From Sphingomonas elodea ATCC 31461 (GTDB lineage: Bacteria; Pseudomonadota; Alphaproteobacteria; Sphingomonadales; Sphingomonadaceae), in NCBI RefSeq assembly GCF_000226955.1, contig NZ_AGFU01000034.1, forward strand, positions 1-64,000: a stretch of 64,000 bases of DNA, in the 5' to 3' direction. Positions 43,740-52,811 of the stretch are shown here, piece after piece; the first letter of the stretch is position 1; each line of letters begins with the position of its first letter. The notes beneath the pieces were generated by a model, which worked only from the letters and a program-made list of their open reading frames with translations, was not told the origin of the DNA and searched no databases. A program made the position numbers and the translations under genes.

Positions 43740-43989
43740 ATCCTATGTCCCGCGGAAGGCGGGGCTGGTCGTGCGAGACCTGTACGCCCGGCGGTGGGCG
43801 CAGCCGCCTTGTCGAGCGCGCCCGCGGTTGGCCCCATTGCCTCTCAAGTTGCTGAAAACCTGCGCCCGATAATAAGCATTAAACGATCCGAAACCATGGA
43901 GTTTCAACGATATTTCATGGCCTTGTGTGAAGTTTCCGCATGAGGGAATCACGCGTCGATTGGGGTCGACCAGTAACAAGGTGATTAAC
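43740..43989 (+). promoter_or_regulatory. Upstream region of the gelR-like gene
   Basis: This 250-base stretch has no gene. Its second half is clearly more AT-rich than the nitrate operon and probably contains the promoter. AAGGTG lies seven bases before the gelR ATG. No terminator with a T-run is visible for cobA. Confidence 0.45.
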
Positions 43990-45969
43990 ATGCCGGCGAT
44001 TACCGTTAAAAATCAGGCTGAGTTAGACGCGGCTATCAAGACGGCCAAGGGCGGCGACACGATCCTGCTTGCTCCTGGTACCTATTCGTCGGTGACGATG
44101 ACGAATATCAAGCCGGCAACCGTGCTGACGATCCAGTCGCTCGATACGAAGAACCCGGCGGTCGTGCAGTCGCTGTGGATCTCGTCTTCGAACAACATCA
44201 CTTTCAAGGACCTGGACGTGAAGCGGGATTACAGGCCCGCGAACGACTGGGAAACTGCTAGTCGGATCCTGAATTCGAACAATATCACAGTGGACAACGT
44301 CCGGTTCAGCGGCGGCAGCGGCGATCCTGCATTATCAACCGGCGTCGGGCTCAGCATACGCTCGGGCACGAACATCAAGTTTCTCAACTCCTCCGTCGAC
44401 CATTTTGGGCTAGGACTGAGCGTACAAGACATCAACAAAATGACGGTGCAGGGAAGCACCTTTCGTGACAACCGGCGAGACCATACCAATTTTTCGGAAA
44501 TGACTCAGGTCCTGATCGACCGGAACAATTTCGTCGGGCTGTACCCGCAGGATGGAGAGCATCCCGACGCGATTCAGTTCATGACCGCTGGCCGCGCCAA
44601 GGCAAATACCGGGATCACCATCTCGAATAACGTCATCATGCAAGGGGATGGGCTGGGCACCCAAGGGGTCTTCCTGGGCGAGGAGACCGGCAACCTTCCC
44701 TACAAGGACGTGACTATCAACAACAATCTGATCTATCTCAGCGGCCTGTATCATGGCATCAACGTCGTGAACGGCAGCAATGTAAATATCACCAACAACA
44801 GCACGCTGTCTGTGGCCGATGAACGATCGACCTGGATTCGTGTCGAAAACGTGACGAGCGGGTCAATCGTCAATAACGTCGCGGATGAGATCATTGCAGC
44901 GAACAGTGCAGGTGTCACGCTTTCCAAGAATGTCAGCCTAGTCAAGGACTCGGTCGCGCTTCGCAAGATCCCGGACCTACACCTCGGAGCGGCGGCGCGC
45001 GTGGCCGGGCTCGTCCTGCCTGGCGTGGGCTATAATCCTGGCACCAGCAGTTCCGGGACCGCGTCGACCCTTCAGCCGCCCAAGCTGCTGCTTGACCTCA
45101 ACTTCGCGTCGACAGGTGCAATTGATTCGTCGATCTGGAGCTCGGACGAAACAGTCTCCCCCCTTGCCGCCGGGGCCGTAAGCGATGGCATGGTGCGCGT
45201 CCAGACCGGCTCTGGTGTCGAACTGGGGCGTGACACGTCGCGGCAGCTATTTAGCCTATCGGCTTTCACTCTGAACTTCAATCTGAAGCGCGACGCACCC
45301 AATGCGGCGGTCGGCCAGATCATGGGCGTCTTCAAGAGCTGGGCGATCAATCTGGGGGCGAACGGTGAACTGACCTTCACGATGACCAATGCCGCGGGCA
45401 AGACCTCGACCCTTACAACCAAGGGGGCCAAGATCACCGACGCGAACCTGCATAGGATCGCCCTTACCTATGACAGTGCACGTGGAACGGCCGCGATCTA
45501 TGTCGACGGCGTGGTGCGGGGCACGGCGGCGATGTCCGGCAGTACGCGCGCTCAAGAGTTCTGGGGCGTGTATCTCGGCGGCCAGTTCACGAACGCTTTC
45601 AGCGGCTCGCTTGGTGACATCGAGGTTCGAGACGCCGCATTGAGTGCGGCGCAAATCGTCGCTCTAAATGCCAACAGCAGCGTGACCGCCACAGGGGTGC
45701 AGGCGGCGGACGCTGTGAGGGCGACGGTGGTAAATGGGGCGGCGAGCACCGCGGCGGCGTTAATGAGCGGGACGACTGTCGACGGGGCCACCACCTCGCT
45801 GCCGACGTTGACGCTGCTCGGCGGGTCGGTCGGTGCCGGTAGCGTGCAATCCCCGCTCGCAAGCGCTATCGCAAAAGCCGTCAACGCGCAGACGACTGGC
45901 TCGCTTTCCAAGCCGACAAGCTTTCTTTCAGGTTCTTGGATGCAGATGCTCGATGCGTTCCACGCCTGA
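43990..45969 (+). CDS. gelR: GelR/SpsR-like beta-helix surface or lyase-like protein
   Basis: A predicted 659-residue protein. Residues 1-320 form a right-handed beta-helix starting TVKNQAELDAAIKTAKGGDTILLAPGTY, a start shared with chondroitinase-B/alginate-lyase (PL6-like) proteins, with many asparagine-rich rungs (SSSNNITFKDL, INNNLIYLSG). Residues about 365-570 look like a LamG/concanavalin domain (LLLDLNFASTGAIDSSIW, HRIALTYDSARGTAAIYVDG). A Ser/Thr/Ala-rich tail follows. There is no ordinary signal peptide. It is followed by Wzx-like and Wzy-like genes, the gelR-gelS-gelG order known from sphingan producers. Role there: possible polysaccharide processing or surface association; activity unproven here. 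Confidence 0.75.
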   Translation: MPAITVKNQAELDAAIKTAKGGDTILLAPGTYSSVTMTNIKPATVLTIQSLDTKNPAVVQSLWISSSNNITFKDLDVKRDYRPANDWETASRILNSNNITVDNVRFSGGSGDPALSTGVGLSIRSGTNIKFLNSSVDHFGLGLSVQDINKMTVQGSTFRDNRRDHTNFSEMTQVLIDRNNFVGLYPQDGEHPDAIQFMTAGRAKANTGITISNNVIMQGDGLGTQGVFLGEETGNLPYKDVTINNNLIYLSGLYHGINVVNGSNVNITNNSTLSVADERSTWIRVENVTSGSIVNNVADEIIAANSAGVTLSKNVSLVKDSVALRKIPDLHLGAAARVAGLVLPGVGYNPGTSSSGTASTLQPPKLLLDLNFASTGAIDSSIWSSDETVSPLAAGAVSDGMVRVQTGSGVELGRDTSRQLFSLSAFTLNFNLKRDAPNAAVGQIMGVFKSWAINLGANGELTFTMTNAAGKTSTLTTKGAKITDANLHRIALTYDSARGTAAIYVDGVVRGTAAMSGSTRAQEFWGVYLGGQFTNAFSGSLGDIEVRDAALSAAQIVALNANSSVTATGVQAADAVRATVVNGAASTAAALMSGTTVDGATTSLPTLTLLGGSVGAGSVQSPLASAIAKAVNAQTTGSLSKPTSFLSGSWMQMLDAFHA

Positions 45970-46045
45970 CGGGCGCGCCGGTTGCCGCGCTTGCTCAGGC
46001 TAGTGCCATGGCCTAAGCGAGCGGTGCTATCGTTGGGGGGGCTGG

Positions 46046-47326
46046 GTGAAGAGAGAAGTATTGCATCTGCGCGGCGTGCGCGGCCAGATGGTGGTTGGCT
46101 TCGGGGTTAAGGGTCTCGGCGCCGTTACCAGCTTTCTCTTCACCTGGCTTCTGGCCCGTGCCGCCGGTCCTGTGGGCGTTGGCACGTTCGGTACGTCGTT
46201 GACGACGGTCCAGATGTGCGTGATCTTGTCGTTGCTAGGCCTCGATGCGATCCTCGTGCGCTCGGTGTCGGTGAATCTGTCGCTGAAACGCACTGGGCAG
46301 GCAAGGTCGGCTGCCGTGCACGCAATTCGGATGGGAGCGGCGGCGGGTCTCACCCTGATGAGCGCGATCGTACTTTTCCACTCGCAAATTGCCACGCATG
46401 TCATCGGCAGCGCCCTTGTGGGGACTAGCCTTATGGTCCTTTCACTCGCGATCCCGATCATGGTCTATTGCCGACTGGTCTCGACCGTGCTGCGCGGCGT
46501 GGGCTGGATCGGGATCTCTCAGTCAATCGACGGGCCGATCACCACCTCCTTCGCCAGCTCGGTGATGATTTTCGTGCTCTTGTCCGGCATTCCGATCAGC
46601 CTGTATTTTCCGTCGCAACTTTATGTGATTGGCTGGATCCTCTGCGGCGTCGTCGCCACTATTTTGTACCGGCGGGCCATCCGATCCTGGGATCCCCGGG
46701 AAGCCTTGTCCGAGCGCATGCTCCGTTCCGGCTTCCTAATCCTTGTCGCCAACGCCAACAACCTGTTCACCGATTGGTTTGCTACGATCCTGCTGGCGGC
46801 GACGCATGGGCCTGCCGAAGCGGGTGTGTTCCGCGTCGGCTACCAGATCGCCTCAACACTCAAGCTTTTCTCGGCGACGGCGGAGACCATCCTGCAACCG
46901 GTCTTCGCGGTTGCCTACAAGCATGGCGACCTCGCTAGGATCGGCCGAGTGTTGCGCCTTACCATTCTCGGGCTGACGCTCGCCTCAGTACCGCTCGGTA
47001 TTGCCGTGCTTGTCGCACCCCACTGGATCATGCACATTTTCGGATCGCAGTTCGCGTCGGGTGCGCTGGCCATGCAAGTCATGGTGTTCGGCCAGCTGAT
47101 CAGTCTACTCTTCGCGGCCTCGGGCAGTGTGCTGACCATGGCGGGACGCGAGCGTCTGACCGTCGCGTTGACCTCGGTGTCCGCGATACTCGGCGGCGTG
47201 CTTTCGGTTTTGTTGATACCGCCGTATGGAGCCTTGGGCGCGGCAATCGCGATCGGTGCCCCTGTGCTGTTCCTGCGGGTGGCGTCGATGACCGCGGTCA
47301 TGCGCCTGGGTGTTCCGATCTTCTAA
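46046..47326 (+). CDS. gelS: GelS/SpsS-like polysaccharide flippase (Wzx/MATE-like)
   Basis: This 426-residue inner-membrane protein has about 12 predicted helices and belongs to the polysaccharide transporter (PST/MOP) superfamily. It begins LHLRGVRGQMVVGFGVKGLGAVTSFLFTWLLARAAGPVGVGTFGT, a typical Wzx start, and keeps the paired-repeat layout to the end. It starts at GTG 46046. It would flip lipid-linked sphingan repeat units to the periplasm. The gene lies between the gelR-like and gelG-like genes on the same strand. Confidence 0.82.
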   Translation: MKREVLHLRGVRGQMVVGFGVKGLGAVTSFLFTWLLARAAGPVGVGTFGTSLTTVQMCVILSLLGLDAILVRSVSVNLSLKRTGQARSAAVHAIRMGAAAGLTLMSAIVLFHSQIATHVIGSALVGTSLMVLSLAIPIMVYCRLVSTVLRGVGWIGISQSIDGPITTSFASSVMIFVLLSGIPISLYFPSQLYVIGWILCGVVATILYRRAIRSWDPREALSERMLRSGFLILVANANNLFTDWFATILLAATHGPAEAGVFRVGYQIASTLKLFSATAETILQPVFAVAYKHGDLARIGRVLRLTILGLTLASVPLGIAVLVAPHWIMHIFGSQFASGALAMQVMVFGQLISLLFAASGSVLTMAGRERLTVALTSVSAILGGVLSVLLIPPYGALGAAIAIGAPVLFLRVASMTAVMRLGVPIF

Positions 47327-47336
47327 GGAGGCTTTT

Positions 47337-48998
47337 GTGGCAGAAGCGATGCGAGGATCGACGCTGGGCTCGAGGTCCGAGGTTTTGCGAAAGATTCCGG
47401 GAATTCGGTCGCTGTTACGGCCGAGCAGGGATGTTTTGTCTATCTACCATCCTGAACGCTCCGGCTGGTCTGTTGCTGCCCGTAAATCCGCGCTGCTCCT
47501 AGTGATCGTTGTCGTGGCGTTCATGTATGGCGCGATGGTAGCGATCCTGCCGCCGTCGATGCTCGTCGGGGCGGCTGCGCCTCTGGGTATCATCGCGCTG
47601 CTCGTGATATGGGCGCTCCCGGACGCGCGAAGCGTGCCGACGCGAGCGTTGGCAAGCAGTTTCGTCTTCTTCCTATTTTGCATGATCATTTGGCCGAACT
47701 ATCTCGCCATAGCTCTTCCTGGCCTGCCTTACATATCAGTGCGTCGCTTGGTTGGCTTGATATTGTCGGGACTGCTTCTTGTCTGCTTGTCGACTTCTAA
47801 ATTATTTCGCGCCGAGGTGGCGGCAACGCTGCGTGCGTCGTCGCGACTCGCCAAGCTGCTATTCGCATATTTCCTGCTCCAGTTCATCGCCTGCGTGCTT
47901 TCGGTCTCACCGGCCGAGGCTATCGGCCGATGGGTAAACGTCACGTTTACATCCACGGCGGTGTGCTTCACCGCGGTCTGGCTCTTCGGGCCGGCTGGAA
48001 AATCCGTGGAATGGTTTTGCCGGCGTATCTTCATCGCCGTTTCTGTTGTCATGATCATAGGTGCCCTAGAGGCCCGGATACATCATGTTCTTTGGCTGAA
48101 CTATATTAGCTTTTTGCATATGGATCCGCTTGTCATGGAGGCTCTGGCTCCGCACTTTAGAAAATGGTATCGAGTCGTTGCAACTTATAGTACACCCCTG
48201 GCGTACGGCGAGTTGTTGGCGCTTGTTACTCCCTTTGTAATATTTAAGTTGTTAAACGCGAAGACTTGGAAAGAGCGTGTCGCGTTTGCTGCCTTTGATG
48301 GCTTCATTCTGTATTCCGCCATTCTTTCGACTGCCCGTCTAGCGACGGTTGGCTATTTGGTGGCACATGCCGGTGCCGCCCTGCTTTGGAGCGTGCATCG
48401 GTGGCGCAAGGTGCGTGGCGATATGACCGGCGTGTCGTTAACGATGGTGTATCCAGCGCTGCTTGTAGCGCTGGTACTAGCGGTTACCTTTGTTCCGGCA
48501 GTGCATGTGCGCGTACTAGGTGGAGGGGCCGCACAATCGAGTACGGACGCTCGTAGCGAGCAGTTCCATGCGGCGATCCCCGTTATCGCCAAACGACCTG
48601 TTTTCGGCTATGGTATAGGAGAGGGGGCTGGAGCGATCAATTGGAGAACGGTAGACGGATTTCTTTCGATAGACCTTGGGTTTGTGGCGATGGCTGCTGA
48701 TATCGGCCTAGTCGGACTTTTTGCATATTCAAGTTTTATTGTTTTCTCTATTTTTGAGTTAGTTCGGCGAGGGCTTCGTTCTCCGGCCTTCACTTATCCA
48801 CCAGAGTTCGCGATTGCTCTGTCGTTAATTGTTCTTATCACAACGAGGCTGGTATTGGCGCAGCCGGATAATGATCCCCTCTTCAACATCTTGTTCGGGA
48901 TGGCGCTGGGGCAGTTGTGGCGAGCGCGCCTCAATGTAGTCAAAGATAAAGTTGCTCACGGCAGTGCGCACTTTTGGAATGTGGCCCCGAGCAAATAG
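47337..48998 (+). CDS. gelG: GelG/SpsG-like polysaccharide polymerase (Wzy/O-antigen ligase-like)
   Basis: A predicted 553-residue polytopic membrane protein with about 12 helices and a large loop containing ARSEQFHAAIPVIAKRPVFGYGIGEGAG, the family hallmark of Wzy_C/O-antigen-ligase proteins. I start at GTG 47337, which follows a perfect AAGGAGG overlapping the gelS stop. Codon use is looser and more AT-rich than in neighbours, with several TTA/TTG leucines and stretches of Ts, as often seen in capsule genes. Proposed role: joining repeat units into the chain in the periplasm. Confidence 0.8.
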   Translation: MAEAMRGSTLGSRSEVLRKIPGIRSLLRPSRDVLSIYHPERSGWSVAARKSALLLVIVVVAFMYGAMVAILPPSMLVGAAAPLGIIALLVIWALPDARSVPTRALASSFVFFLFCMIIWPNYLAIALPGLPYISVRRLVGLILSGLLLVCLSTSKLFRAEVAATLRASSRLAKLLFAYFLLQFIACVLSVSPAEAIGRWVNVTFTSTAVCFTAVWLFGPAGKSVEWFCRRIFIAVSVVMIIGALEARIHHVLWLNYISFLHMDPLVMEALAPHFRKWYRVVATYSTPLAYGELLALVTPFVIFKLLNAKTWKERVAFAAFDGFILYSAILSTARLATVGYLVAHAGAALLWSVHRWRKVRGDMTGVSLTMVYPALLVALVLAVTFVPAVHVRVLGGGAAQSSTDARSEQFHAAIPVIAKRPVFGYGIGEGAGAINWRTVDGFLSIDLGFVAMAADIGLVGLFAYSSFIVFSIFELVRRGLRSPAFTYPPEFAIALSLIVLITTRLVLAQPDNDPLFNILFGMALGQLWRARLNVVKDKVAHGSAHFWNVAPSK

Positions 48999-49177
48999 GG
49001 TTCAACGAAGGAGGCGGTTGTACAGGGGCTGCGGCAGAAACCGCGGACGTATATCGGTACAGCCCGCTGTGTTTTTGGTCGGCACCGAGCAAAAGCTTAG
49101 GCTGAGCGCTGCATTCGGTCACTCAAGCGGCGCGCCGGCCCTTGCGTCGGCGCGCTTCTGCGCTAAGCGCTTGGGCC

Positions 49178-50710
49178 ATGATCAAGCACGCCCTTTCCGT
49201 CACGCGCGACGGCGATTTCGCGCAATGGTACCAGACCGTCATCAGCGAAGCCGACATGGCCGAGGATTCGGGCGTGCGCGGCTGCATGGTCATCCGGCCC
49301 TGGGGCTATGGCATCTGGGAGCGCATCCAGCGCCTGCTCGACGATCGCATCAAGGCGACCGGGCACGAGAACTGCTATTTCCCGCTGTTCATCCCGCTTT
49401 CCTATTTCGAGAAGGAAGCCGAGCATGTCGACGGCTTCGCCAAGGAAATGGCGGTCGTCACGCACCACCGCCTGATCCAGAAGGACGGCCGGCTGGTGCC
49501 CGATCCCGAGGCCAAGCTGGAAGAGCCGCTGGTCGTCCGCCCCACCTCGGAGACGGTGATCGGTGCGGCGATGTCGCGCTGGGTGCAGAGCTGGCGCGAC
49601 CTGCCGGTGCTGATCAACCAGTGGGCCAATGTCGTCCGCTGGGAAATGCGCACCCGCATGTTCCTGCGCACCGCCGAATTCCTGTGGCAGGAAGGGCATA
49701 CCGCCCACGCCACGGTGGAAGAGGCGCAGGAAGAGACGCGCAAGATGCTCGAGGTCTATCGCGACTTCGCCGAGACTTGCCTGGCGATGCCGGTGGTCGC
49801 GGGCGAGAAGCCGGAGAATGAGCGCTTCCCCGGCGCGGTCTCGACCTTCTCGATCGAGGCGATGATGCAGGACGGCAAGGCGCTGCAGGCGGGCACCTCG
49901 CACTTCCTGGGCACCACCTTCTCCTCGGCGCAGGACATCAAGTTCCAGAACTCCGAAGGCCAGTTCGAGCTGGCGCAGACGACCAGCTGGGGCGTTTCCA
50001 CCCGCATGATCGGCGGGCTGATCATGGTGCATGGCGATGACGACGGCCTGCGCGTGCCGCCGATGGTGGCGCCGTGGCAGATCGTGATCGTGCCGATGCT
50101 GCGCGACCAGCCCGAGGATGCGGCGACGATCGACTATTGCAAGTCGCTCCAGGCGGAACTCGCCAAGCTGACCGCGCTGGGCGAGCCGGTGCGCGCGCTG
50201 CTAGACCTGAAGGCAGTGAAGGCGCAGACCAAGCGCTGGGGCTGGGTGAAGAAGGGCGCGCCGATCGTGATCGAGGTCGGCGGGCGCGACGTGGCGGGCG
50301 GCAACGTCTCGGTGATCCAGCGCAACAAGCTCTACCGCGAAGACGGCAAGCTCGATTCGCGGATCATGCCGCGCGGCGATTTCGTGGCGGAAGCCGCCGC
50401 GATCCTGGAGAGCATCCAGCAGGGCCTGTATCTCGACGCGCGCGAGCGGCTGGACAGCAACATCCGCCGCGACGTGACCGATTTCGACGGCCTCGCGGCG
50501 ATGTTCGCCGATTCGGTGAAGTTCCCCGGCTGGGCCGAGGTCAGCTGGGCCAAGCCGACCGGCGCCGAGCTGGACGCGGTGGTCGAGCGGCTCAAGGCGC
50601 TCAAGCTCACCTTCCGCAACGTGCCGGGCACTGCCGCGCCGGCCGAAGGCACCTGCCTGTTCACTGGCAAGCCGGCGGTGGAACGGATCCTGGTCGCGCG
50701 CGCCTATTGA
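49178..50710 (+). CDS. proS: Prolyl-tRNA synthetase (eukaryote/archaeal-like type)
   Basis: This 510-residue class II enzyme charges tRNA-Pro. Motif 2 region VRPTSETVIGAAMSRWVQSWRDLPVLINQWANVVRWEMRTRMFLRTAEFLWQEGHTAHAT and the TSHFLGTTFSSAQDIKFQN segment mark the eukaryote/archaeon-like group, which lacks the editing insertion of E. coli-type ProRS. It ends in a C-terminal zinc-domain-like remnant (GTCLFTGKPAVERILVARAY). The start is ATG 49178. Confidence 0.95.
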   Translation: MIKHALSVTRDGDFAQWYQTVISEADMAEDSGVRGCMVIRPWGYGIWERIQRLLDDRIKATGHENCYFPLFIPLSYFEKEAEHVDGFAKEMAVVTHHRLIQKDGRLVPDPEAKLEEPLVVRPTSETVIGAAMSRWVQSWRDLPVLINQWANVVRWEMRTRMFLRTAEFLWQEGHTAHATVEEAQEETRKMLEVYRDFAETCLAMPVVAGEKPENERFPGAVSTFSIEAMMQDGKALQAGTSHFLGTTFSSAQDIKFQNSEGQFELAQTTSWGVSTRMIGGLIMVHGDDDGLRVPPMVAPWQIVIVPMLRDQPEDAATIDYCKSLQAELAKLTALGEPVRALLDLKAVKAQTKRWGWVKKGAPIVIEVGGRDVAGGNVSVIQRNKLYREDGKLDSRIMPRGDFVAEAAAILESIQQGLYLDARERLDSNIRRDVTDFDGLAAMFADSVKFPGWAEVSWAKPTGAELDAVVERLKALKLTFRNVPGTAAPAEGTCLFTGKPAVERILVARAY

Positions 50711-51077
50711 CGGTTCAGATCTTCCTCTGGCCGGGGAGGATCCTGACGGACCTGCCTTCCGCCCCCTGCGATCTGTATGCGTTCGTCGGGGCGGAAGCGG
50801 TGCGGCCAATCGCCACGGCATTGCATGCGGCCCGGCGAATCGATTCGGGCACGGACAGGCCACGGCCGTGACGGACCGCCCGATTTCCGCCCGCCTAGCG
50901 CAATGGATGGTTAGCGGCGCTTCAAATCGTCCCGTTCCGCGTCAGTCGGGAAAGCTGTGGCGCCAGGAATGGTCCTGATTGATGGTAAACGCGCTTTTCA
51001 TCATCCCTTTCCGTCCCCATAGTCCCCATAAGAGGGGCCGGTCGGGACGGCCCGATGGAGAAGAGGACGACTGAGCG
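50711..51077. other. 367-base intergenic region between proS and bpt
   Basis: No gene is supported. GATCTTCCTC at about 50717 can pair over ten bases with GGGGAGGATC near 50733-50742, close in sequence to the terminator at 56220 but without a T-run; it may end the proS transcript. The rest, including a small GGGGCC/GGCCCC-like patch near 51035-51055, shows nothing recognisable. Confidence 0.5.
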
Positions 51078-51860
51078 GTGACCGCATTATCTCGTTTTCC
51101 GCGTTTCTTCGTTACCAGTCCGTCACCGTGCCCGTACCTTCCCGGTCGCCAGGAACGGAAGATCTTCACGGAACTCTCCGGCCAGCAAGCCGGCGAACTC
51201 AACGATGCGCTGAGCCGGATCGGCTTCCGCCGCAGCCAGTCGGTCGCGTATCGGCCAAGCTGCGCGGGCTGCACCGCCTGTGTGTCGGTCCGCGTGGTGA
51301 CCGAAGGCTTCCAGCCCAATGCCACCCAGCGCAAGCTGCTCAAGCGCTATGGCGATCTGGAGGTCACCGCCTGCAAGCCCTGGGCGACCGGCGAGCAATA
51401 TGAGCTGCTGAAGCGCTACCTCGACTCGCGCCACCCCGGCGGCGGCATGGCGGCAATGGACGAGAGCGATTATGCCGACATGGTAGAGCAGTCGCCGGTC
51501 AGTTCCTATGTGATCGAATATCGCGAGCCCTCGGTGAACGGCGAGCGCGGCCGGCTGGTCGGTGCGTGCATCACCGATCAGCAGGGCGACGGGCTGTCGA
51601 TGATCTACAGCTACTTCGTCACCGACGACGAGGCGCGGCCCGGCATGGGCAATTTCATCATCATGGATCATATCCTCCGCGCGCGGGCAGCGGGGTTGCC
51701 TTATGTGTATCTCGGCTATTGGGTGAAGGGCAGCGCGCGCATGGCGTACAAGACCCGCTATCGTCCGATCGAGGTGCTGGGCCCGACCGGCTGGGCGTTG
51801 CTCGAGGACGAGGACATGGTCGGCGCGATGCCGAGCGCGGTGGCGGCGGCGCTGGCCTGA
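51078..51860 (+). CDS. bpt: Leucyl/aspartyl-type N-end-rule aminoacyltransferase Bpt (arginyltransferase homologue)
   Basis: This 260-residue ATE-family enzyme transfers leucine from tRNA to proteins with N-terminal Asp or Glu, marking them for ClpS/ClpAP. The N-terminal ATE domain has the conserved cysteine-rich stretch [13 protein letters not shown], and the C-terminal domain shows [22 protein letters not shown] and [26 protein letters not shown]. It starts at GTG 51078. Length and motifs match bacterial Bpt. Confidence 0.93.
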   Translation: MTALSRFPRFFVTSPSPCPYLPGRQERKIFTELSGQQAGELNDALSRIGFRRSQSVAYRPSCAGCTACVSVRVVTEGFQPNATQRKLLKRYGDLEVTACKPWATGEQYELLKRYLDSRHPGGGMAAMDESDYADMVEQSPVSSYVIEYREPSVNGERGRLVGACITDQQGDGLSMIYSYFVTDDEARPGMGNFIIMDHILRARAAGLPYVYLGYWVKGSARMAYKTRYRPIEVLGPTGWALLEDEDMVGAMPSAVAAALA

Positions 51861-51881
51861 GGGCGCCGCTTGAGCAACGCC

Positions 51882-51975
51882 GTCATCCCGGCGAAAGCCG
51901 GGATGTAGTCGCCTCTCGGTGATAGCGAGAGTCCAGACGGAGCCCCCAATGGATCCCGGCTTTGGCCGGGATGAC
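51882..51975. repeat. REP-like palindromic repeat R1, copy b
   Basis: GTCATCCCGGCGAAAGCCGG and CCGGCTTTGGCCGGGATGAC face each other across a variable 50-base centre, just past the bpt stop and before the convergent transglutaminase-like gene. It could serve as a bidirectional transcript end. Confidence 0.85.
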
Positions 51976-52001
51976 TCGCCTGGGAGAGCTGCGGCTGACC
52001 G

Positions 52002-52811
52002 CTATTCCTCGTTCCCCAGCCGGTCGACATGCAGGTCGACGGCCAGCTGCTCCTCGCCATGCCCGATGCGGTGGCCCGCCACGGCGGCGGCCCCTTCGGA
52101 ATCGAGGCCGACCGCTACCCGTACATAGCCGTCGGCGGGCGACAGCCCGGTAACCGGATCGAACGCCACCCAGCCAAGCCCGTCGATCCACGCCTCGCAC
52201 CAGGCATGCGGCGCGCATTGCTGCGTGCCGTCGAGATGATAGCCCGAGACGTAGCGCGCGGGTGCCTCCAGCGTGCGCGCGGCGGAGACGAACATCTGCG
52301 CCACGTCGCGCGAGGCCTCTGCCTTGCCGGCAAAGGCCTGCGCCGCGGTGAGGCCGTTGTCCGGCACATCGGGCACGCAGCGGAAGCGGGCGTGCAGCGC
52401 CTGGTTGAGCCGGTGGAGCCGCTCGATCGGATCGGTGGTGCCGGCGCTCACATCGGCCGCGAACGCCGCCAGCGCGGCGCTGGGCGCGGTGCGCGGGGTC
52501 GAGCGCAGGAACAGGGCGGGGGGCAGCGGCTCGGGCGTGCCGCGCAGTACGCCGGCATTGTCGGTGGTCAGCACCTCGCCGGTGACGACGACCTCGATCG
52601 CCTCGATCGGACCCTCGGCGTAGAGCATCGTCACCGCGTTGCCATAGCCGTCCGTCGCGTCGCGCAGCCGCGCATCGCAATCGACGCCGACCATCCAGCT
52701 CACCACCGTCTGGTGCTGGGTGTCGCACGGCGTGAGGCGCAGCATCTGGACGATCCGCGCCTGGGGCTGGGTGAAGCGGTAGACCGAGCGGTGTTCGACG
52801 GCGATGCGCAT
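52002..52811 (-). CDS. Transglutaminase-like family protein with Ser in place of the catalytic Cys
   Basis: This 269-residue protein has a bacterial transglutaminase N-terminal domain (RIAVEHRSVYRFTQPQARIVQMLRLTP) and a papain-like core. The usual catalytic cysteine of the GVCQD segment is serine here (EASRD, Ser167), while the histidine (PHAWCEAW, His202) and aspartate (VAFDPVTG, Asp218) remain. It may be inactive as a cysteine protease or use another residue. Its ATG overlaps the TGA of the alpha-E gene. It is the last gene of an ATP-grasp/alpha-E/transglutaminase operon, a recurrent bacterial trio predicted to make or trim peptide-like conjugates. Confidence 0.85.
   Translation of the reverse strand: MRIAVEHRSVYRFTQPQARIVQMLRLTPCDTQHQTVVSWMVGVDCDARLRDATDGYGNAVTMLYAEGPIEAIEVVVTGEVLTTDNAGVLRGTPEPLPPALFLRSTPRTAPSAALAAFAADVSAGTTDPIERLHRLNQALHARFRCVPDVPDNGLTAAQAFAGKAEASRDVAQMFVSAARTLEAPARYVSGYHLDGTQQCAPHAWCEAWIDGLGWVAFDPVTGLSPADGYVRVAVGLDSEGAAAVAGHRIGHGEEQLAVDLHVDRLGNEE

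Noticed and set aside
50900-50990. Possible tRNA (TTCAAATC resembling a T-arm)
   Set aside because: No cloverleaf, no acceptor stem and no anticodon arm could be built around it.
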